A stretch of 64,000 nucleotides of DNA from the NCBI GenBank assembly GCA_002295885.1, contig DBGM01000040.1:1162-65161 (forward strand), given 5' to 3'. How positions within the stretch are numbered: the stretch's first letter is position 1; every line of letters starts with the position of its first letter. The notes under the pieces are model-generated. The model was not told where the DNA came from. It did not search any database and saw only the letters and a list, made by a program, of their open reading frames with translations. Origin of the DNA: Phycisphaerales bacterium UBA854 (lineage in GTDB: Bacteria > Planctomycetota > Phycisphaerae > Phycisphaerales > SM1A02). The position numbers and the translations under genes are program-made. Shown here in pieces: positions 60,011 through 64,000 of this stretch.

Positions 60011-61087
60011 ATGTCGGCCATGAAGCATCTCCTCACCGGTCTGGCGATTCTCCTGGTCTGCGGCTGCGCATCGGAGGAGGGACGGCAGTGGAGTTCCCGA
60101 AGCGAATCGGTGATCGAGCCCGGCAGTCCCGCCCTGCAGCAACCGGTGGCATCCCGCATCGAGGTGCTCGATGAAGCCATCCGGGTCTCCGCCGTCGACC
60201 TGCTCATGCAGGCGTCCCAGTCGGAGGATCCGCTGCTGCGTGCGAATGCGATCGAAGGGCTGCAGCCGGTGGGGGAACAGCTCGACGAGGTCGTCCGGTT
60301 CGGCATGACCGACGAGAACGAAGGAGTCCGCTACATCGCCGTCCTGTCGGTCGGCATGCAGCGGCTGTGCTCGCTCTCCCACCTAGTGCGTCCCATGCTG
60401 GACGACGCCAGTCCGTCCGTCCGCGCCGCGGCGATGTTCAGCCTCGAACGCTGCGGCGATGAAGTGGATCTCTCGCCGCTGGCGGGCATGGTCCTCGGGG
60501 GGGACCCGACCGCAAAGGCCAACGCGGCCTTCGTGCTCGGCGAACTGGGAAACCCCTCGGCGATTCCGCTGATCCGCAGCGGCGTGGGTCGTCGAATGGG
60601 TCAGGTCGATCCGGCGCGGGTCCAGGCCATCGACCTGGTCATGGCCGAGGCGATGGTCCGGCTCGGGGACGATTCCGAACGGGAAGTGATCCGGGCGGCC
60701 CTCTTCTCACCCAGCGAACGGGGAGAACTCACCGCCCTCGCCAGCCAGATGCTCGGCGAGTTGGGTGACACCATGATGATCCAGAATCTCCAGGATCTGG
60801 CCACGGGGCAGGGTCCCCGCCAGCCGGGCATCGAGATCCAACTGGTCGCCAGCGAAGCCCTGGCTCGGCTCGACCCCAACCGGGTGCCCGTGGAGTTCGT
60901 GCTCCAGCAGGTCCAGCATCCGGCCCCCGGGATCCGTGCTCAGGCCGCCAGCGTGCTTGGAACGCTGGATTCGGCTCGATTCGGTCCTCAGCTCTCGGTC
61001 CTGATCCGGGACCAGGATCCGAGGGTCCAGGTGGCGGCCGCGGCCGCCTCCCTCCGGGATCAGTCGGCCCCGGTTGTCGAGCAGTAA
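60011..61087 (+). CDS. HEAT-repeat lipoprotein
   Basis: 358 residues. Signal with lipobox ILLVCGC (Cys18 or 19) makes it a lipoprotein. Residues 60-350 form HEAT/PBS-type helix pairs (ANAIEGL, VRAAAMFSL, ANAAFVLGELG, RAQAASVLGTL). The gene follows lnt by one base, fitting a lipoprotein made beside its acylating enzyme. Start 60011 or 60020 (MKHLL). Likely a scaffold; no partner is known. Confidence 0.85.
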   Translation: MSAMKHLLTGLAILLVCGCASEEGRQWSSRSESVIEPGSPALQQPVASRIEVLDEAIRVSAVDLLMQASQSEDPLLRANAIEGLQPVGEQLDEVVRFGMTDENEGVRYIAVLSVGMQRLCSLSHLVRPMLDDASPSVRAAAMFSLERCGDEVDLSPLAGMVLGGDPTAKANAAFVLGELGNPSAIPLIRSGVGRRMGQVDPARVQAIDLVMAEAMVRLGDDSEREVIRAALFSPSERGELTALASQMLGELGDTMMIQNLQDLATGQGPRQPGIEIQLVASEALARLDPNRVPVEFVLQQVQHPAPGIRAQAASVLGTLDSARFGPQLSVLIRDQDPRVQVAAAAASLRDQSAPVVEQ

Positions 61088-61097
61088 ACCGGGTATA

Positions 61098-61126
61098 TTG
61101 ACATTCCTCGGGGTGGTGGATACAAA
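61098..61126 (+). promoter_or_regulatory. Strong promoter before the MreC-like gene
   Basis: TTGACA (61098-61103), 17-base spacer, TACAAA (61121-61126). It is the closest match to sigma70 consensus in the window. Transcription should start near 61133. Confidence 0.8.
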
Positions 61127-61165
61127 CCTTGATCGCCGATTGTCGGCGGTCGTCGGTCCACAGAC

Positions 61166-61186
61166 CATGACGCGAGGAGCGTCATG
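61166..61186 (+). promoter_or_regulatory. Hairpin with a Shine-Dalgarno sequence in its loop
   Basis: Arms CATGACGC (61166-61173) and GCGTCATG (61179-61186) with loop GAGGA. The loop and its next base read GAGGAG, a ribosome site for the 7-codon ORF at 61184. It could control entry of ribosomes into the leader. Confidence 0.45.
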
Positions 61187-61207
61187 AACGGACCGGCATC
61201 ACCCTGA
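61184..61207 (+). CDS. 7-residue leader ORF (possible)
   Basis: Reads MNGPASP with TGA at 61205-61207, directly followed by ATG 61208 and, 16 bases after the stop, the GTG start of the MreC-like gene. Its ribosome site lies in the hairpin loop. It may be a chance ORF; the position between promoter and gene is the only support. Confidence 0.25.
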   Translation: MNGPASP

Positions 61208-61223
61208 ATGTCGAGGCTGGACC

Positions 61224-62114
61224 GTGCATATTCTCACGAAGATCTTCATCGTCCTGGTGACACTGCTCGCCATCTTCATGGTTCCCCTGGTCGTGGTTTC
61301 CGCCAAGAACCAGGAGCACTGGAAGTCGGAGGCCATGGCCTTCTCCCAGTCGCACCGACTGGTCTCGAGCCAGTTGCAGGCGGAGAGACAGAACCACCAG
61401 GCTGAACTCGCGCAGCACGCCCAGGAACTCCAGGACTACAGCCAGCGACTCGCCCAGCTGCAGGCCAGCATCGCCGACTGCGACAAGCAGCGCCTCGATC
61501 TCGAGTCGCAGCTGCTGACCGCGAATCTCACCATCACCGAGCACGGTGCGACGAACCGCACCATGGTTAAGAGCCTGCAGACCAACAGCGAACTCAACAA
61601 GGTGCTGGTGGACGATCTGCAGCAGCTTCGCTCCCGAGCCATCACCGCCGAGCGGCAGAAGCTCGAACTCGACGACGCGCTCCGCGAGCGGGACAGCCAG
61701 TTGCAGGTGGCCCTGGCGGCCCGCCGCAAGCTGGAGGAGGAACTGAAGTCCCTGCGTGACCAGCAGGCCTCCGCCGTCGAGAAGATCTCGGAATACGTGG
61801 CTCGCTTCGGAGCCCTCGACGACAAGGGCATGACCCTCGACGAGGGCATCGCCCCCGATCGCGACCTCGAGACCACGGTGCTCGACGTCAGCCGCGGCGA
61901 TGATCGCGTGCTGGTCGAGATCGACGCGGGGTCCCGCGACGGTGTCAAGGAGGGCTGGGTCCTCACCATCGGTGACGACGGCACCTTCATCGGCAAGCTT
62001 CGCATCATCGACGTTGACATCAACCGGTCCACCGGGATCCTGTCCCTCGAGAACTCCTCGCGTGGAATGGTCGAGATCGGACACCGTGCCTACGCCATGA
62101 TGGGCCAGGACTGA
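61224..62114 (+). CDS. MreC-like coiled-coil membrane protein
   Basis: 296 residues. A TM helix (6-26) anchors a long coiled coil (about 45-190, rich in Gln, Leu and Glu). Residues 215-290 form a beta-rich domain whose EIDAGSRDGVKEGW, TFIGKLRIIDVD and STGILSL segments match the GSxDGVxxGxxV, GxVGxV pattern of MreC. This TM-coil-beta layout is that of MreC, yet mreC itself begins at 63495. GTG start at 61224 with GAGG upstream. It has a strong promoter, and it lies upstream of mreB with one small gene between. Confidence 0.75.
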   Translation: MHILTKIFIVLVTLLAIFMVPLVVVSAKNQEHWKSEAMAFSQSHRLVSSQLQAERQNHQAELAQHAQELQDYSQRLAQLQASIADCDKQRLDLESQLLTANLTITEHGATNRTMVKSLQTNSELNKVLVDDLQQLRSRAITAERQKLELDDALRERDSQLQVALAARRKLEEELKSLRDQQASAVEKISEYVARFGALDDKGMTLDEGIAPDRDLETTVLDVSRGDDRVLVEIDAGSRDGVKEGWVLTIGDDGTFIGKLRIIDVDINRSTGILSLENSSRGMVEIGHRAYAMMGQD

Positions 62115-62124
62115 GGAGGGACCG

Positions 62125-62307
62125 ATGAGCCGATTCAACACACCATCGATTCGAGCTGGCGGCGGCGTGGATGTCTACACCGCTCTGGCCGGCGTGGCCG
62201 CCCTGATCCTGCTGACCGGTTGCCTGATCATGATCTTCCACAACATCCAGTACTCCTCGAGCTCGGCCACGAGCGACGACGGTGGGGTGTTCAAGATCCT
62301 CGACTGA
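62125..62307 (+). CDS. Small single-pass membrane protein
   Basis: 60 residues. One TM helix (about 17-39, ALAGVAALILLTGCLIMIF) with a short soluble N-terminus and an acidic, Ser-rich tail. GAGGAGG lies 5 bases before the ATG and 10 bases after the MreC-like stop. A terminator follows its stop. No family recognised; its position suggests a role with the MreC-like protein. Confidence 0.8.
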   Translation: MSRFNTPSIRAGGGVDVYTALAGVAALILLTGCLIMIFHNIQYSSSSATSDDGGVFKILD

Positions 62308-62338
62308 TCGGACGTCCGCTTCATCCACAATCCCTTCG

Positions 62339-62365
62339 CGGCGTCGACATGGTCGACGCCGTTTT
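62339..62365 (+). terminator. Rho-independent terminator before mreB
   Basis: A 10-bp stem (CGGCGTCGAC and GTCGACGCCG, 62339-62348 with 62352-62361, loop ATG) followed at once by TTTT. It ends the MreC-like/small protein unit just before the mreB -10 box. Confidence 0.8.
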
Positions 62366-62373
62366 CGTATGAT
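62344..62373 (+). promoter_or_regulatory. Promoter of mreB overlapping the terminator
   Basis: TCGACA (62344-62349), 18-base spacer, TATGAT (62368-62373). The -35 matches 5 of 6 and lies within the terminator stem, so termination and initiation share DNA. Start codon 62415. Confidence 0.55.
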
Positions 62374-62414
62374 GACCCCACACGCCCCGTAGCAGGGCGC
62401 CAGGAGGGCGAACA

Positions 62415-63467
62415 GTGCTGCTGGATACGATTCTCGGCTGGTTCAGCGTCGACATGGGCATAGACCTCGGTACCTGCAACACGCTCGTCAGCGTGCGTGG
62501 AGAAGGTGTGCTTCTGAACGAGCCGTCCGTGGTTGCGGTCAAGCGGGGAACCAACCGGGTCCTCAACAACGGCAATGCGGTCGGATGGCAGGCCAAGGAG
62601 ATGCTGGGAAAGACACCCGGTTCCATCAGCGCGATTCGTCCGCTGAAGGACGGCGTCATCAGCGACTTCGAGATCACCGAGGCGATGCTGAGCTACTTCA
62701 TCCGCAAGGCGACCGGACGATCGAGGCTGATCAGTCCCCGCGTCGTCATCGCGGTGCCCTCGGGCATCACGGCCGTCGAGAAGCGTGCGGTCCTGGATTC
62801 CGCGACCCGGGCCGGCGCCCGTCGCGTCTATCTGATCGAGGAGCCGATGGCGGCCGGCATCGGCGCCGGCCTTCCCATCGCCGAGCCGAAGGCGTCCATG
62901 GTCGTGGACATCGGGGGCGGTACCACGGAGGTCGCGATCATGTCGCTGGCCGACATCGCGACCTGTGAATCGGTGCGCGTGGCGGGTGACGACTTCGACG
63001 AGGCGATCATCCAGCACATGAAGAAGACCTACAACATGACGATCGGTGAACAGACCGCCGAACGGATCAAGATCGAGATCGGATCCGCTGCGAAGGTCAC
63101 CGACGACACCGTGCTCGAGGTGCGTGGTCGTGACAACACCAACGGACTGCCCGGCAAGACGGACGTGACCAGCGAGGAGATCCGGGAAGCCCTCCAGGAT
63201 CCGGTCCGCTCCATCGTCGATGCCGTCAAGCGGACCCTCGATCGGGCCGAGCCCGAACTCTCCGCCGACCTGATCTCCGAAGGGATCTGCCTGGTCGGCG
63301 GCGGGGCACTGCTCCGGGGCATCGACGTGGTGATCAACCGCGAGACCAACCTCGACGTCACGATCGCGGAGGATCCGCTGACCTGCGTCGCTCGGGGCAC
63401 CAGCATCTACCTCGAGAACATCGAGGTCTGGAAGGGCACCATGGAATCGGACATGGACGATCTGTGA
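62415..63467 (+). CDS. mreB: Rod-shape determining protein MreB
   Basis: 350 residues. Actin-like filament protein that guides lateral wall synthesis. MGIDLGTCNTL, the phosphate-2 loop VVDIGGGTTEVA and the adenosine motif GGGALLRGI are intact. GTG start at 62415 with GGAGGG 7-8 bases upstream. The tail (MESDMDDL) is longer than in E. coli MreB. Followed by mreC after 27 bases. Confidence 0.97.
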   Translation: MLLDTILGWFSVDMGIDLGTCNTLVSVRGEGVLLNEPSVVAVKRGTNRVLNNGNAVGWQAKEMLGKTPGSISAIRPLKDGVISDFEITEAMLSYFIRKATGRSRLISPRVVIAVPSGITAVEKRAVLDSATRAGARRVYLIEEPMAAGIGAGLPIAEPKASMVVDIGGGTTEVAIMSLADIATCESVRVAGDDFDEAIIQHMKKTYNMTIGEQTAERIKIEIGSAAKVTDDTVLEVRGRDNTNGLPGKTDVTSEEIREALQDPVRSIVDAVKRTLDRAEPELSADLISEGICLVGGGALLRGIDVVINRETNLDVTIAEDPLTCVARGTSIYLENIEVWKGTMESDMDDL

Positions 63468-63494
63468 TCGCTTCGTCCGGGGTGAGGAGCCGAG

Positions 63495-64000
63495 ATGTTC
63501 CGCGCCAATGAAAAGATCTCACGTGCGTACCCCGTCCTGCTGGTGCTGACGGGCCTCATCGCACTGCTGCCCACCAGCTGGCTCTCCTGGACCAGGGATC
63601 TGTCGGATGTCGTCCGGCTTCCGATCACGCCGCTGGCCCACGCGGGCAACCGTCTGGCCGGCATGCTGCGTCCGGTCGACGCCTCCGACGGCCTGCACAG
63701 CGAGGATCTGCGTGGCCAGCTCGAACTGCTCGAGTCGGAGCGGGATCGGTACGAGCGTCTCTACCGGGCCCAGCGTCTGCGTTCGCAGGAACTGGCCGCC
63801 CAACTGCGTCTGCTGCAGCATCTGCCCGAGACCGTCCTGCGTGCTCCCCGTCCTCCGATGATCCTGCCTTCCGACGTGACCGGGCGCAACCCCCGGGATG
63901 TGATCTCCCCGGTCGAACTCGAACTTGAACCGGAGATCGTCGATCGGGTCCTGGAAGGGGATGTGGCCACTTGGAAGCACCAGTACCTCGTGGGACGTGT
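63495..64000 (+). CDS. mreC: Rod-shape determining protein MreC (partial, cut by right edge)
   Basis: 168 codons are visible from ATG 63495. An N-terminal TM helix (about 13-33, PVLLVLTGLIALLPTSWLSW) and a coiled coil (about 75-110, LRGQLELLESERDRYERL) are as expected; the beta-domain begins near the edge (VTGRNPRD is similar to the VIGRDPS motif). It is 27 bases after mreB with GAGGAG before the start. No stop is reached in the window. Confidence 0.85.
   Translation, partial: MFRANEKISRAYPVLLVLTGLIALLPTSWLSWTRDLSDVVRLPITPLAHAGNRLAGMLRPVDASDGLHSEDLRGQLELLESERDRYERLYRAQRLRSQELAAQLRLLQHLPETVLRAPRPPMILPSDVTGRNPRDVISPVELELEPEIVDRVLEGDVATWKHQYLVGR

Noticed and set aside
58401..60023. 540-codon frame overlapping lnt in another phase
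   Set aside because: Arg/Gly-rich shadow; the lnt frame has all catalytic motifs.

Overview
The window looks like a chromosomal segment of a high-GC, Gram-negative-type bacterium, most likely a planctomycete of the Phycisphaerae kind. This is an inference from gene content, not from a marker gene: DUF4159 and DUF4340 proteins, a type IV pilin-like protein with a planctomycete-style body, a lone GldA/F/G-type ABC module, DUF502 next to hpf-ptsN-ptsH, mreB/mreC, lnt, and a class I DhnA-type aldolase. No rRNA, tRNA, CRISPR array, insertion sequence, phage gene or origin was seen. Coding density is very high and most lines of transcription are short operons with 4-base overlaps.

Layout. 1-455: partial HTH gene (minus). 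718-2499: an orphan gene, a class II glutamine amidotransferase and a small membrane protein. 2510-6528 (minus): gcvH, uvrB, purD. 6703-12203 (plus): TIM-barrel protein, cmk, plsC, CPA2 antiporter, comM-like. 12204-15494 (minus): glycine-zipper lipoprotein and bifunctional proline catabolic enzyme. 15674-16594: prmC. 16578-18164 (minus): GAF/receiver regulator. 18343-23265 (plus): ABC exporter-like operon (ATPase, permease, GldG-like, DUF4340). 23229-30637 (minus): mnmA, ggt, RNase HII-like, leader ORF, fusA, ribD. 30734-35071: class I aldolase (plus), P1B ATPase (minus), gpsA (plus). 35058-41806 (minus): DUF4159 protein, TM-anchored protein, thioesterase, purN, DUF502, hpf, ptsN, ptsH. 41838-43284 (plus): methyltransferase and GMP-synthase-like amidotransferase. 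43293-46222 (minus): ispA, dxs. 46254-48127 (plus): ExbB/TolQ-like and TraB/GumN-like. 48128-54190 (minus): miaA, topA, ispG, pilin-like. 54244-64000 (plus): pgk, TlpA-like, rpe, accD, lnt, HEAT lipoprotein, MreC-like coiled-coil protein, small TM protein, mreB, mreC (cut by the right edge).

How the genes work together. Isoprenoid supply (dxs, ispG, ispA), purine synthesis (purD, purN), central carbon (aldolase, pgk, rpe, gpsA), lipids and envelope (plsC, accD, lnt, gpsA, mreBC) and translation (fusA, prmC, mnmA, miaA, hpf) are all represented. The right end is an envelope and cell-shape block running from accD to mreC. The least explained parts are the GldA/F/G-DUF4340 operon, the ExbB-TraB pair, the DUF4159 pair and the MreC-like protein in front of mreB.

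Non-coding signals. Strong sigma70-type promoters with complete TTGACA -35 boxes precede fusA, topA and the MreC-like gene. Several other first genes carry a near-consensus -10 box exactly 6-7 bases before ATG, which suggests leaderless mRNAs. The 310-base leader of fusA contains a 15-codon ORF with a perfect Shine-Dalgarno sequence and tandem hairpins, the most interesting regulatory candidate. I found no clear new multi-gene system; the strongest novelty candidates are the fusA leader, the TraB-like protein with a pseudopilin-like segment, and the second MreC-like protein.
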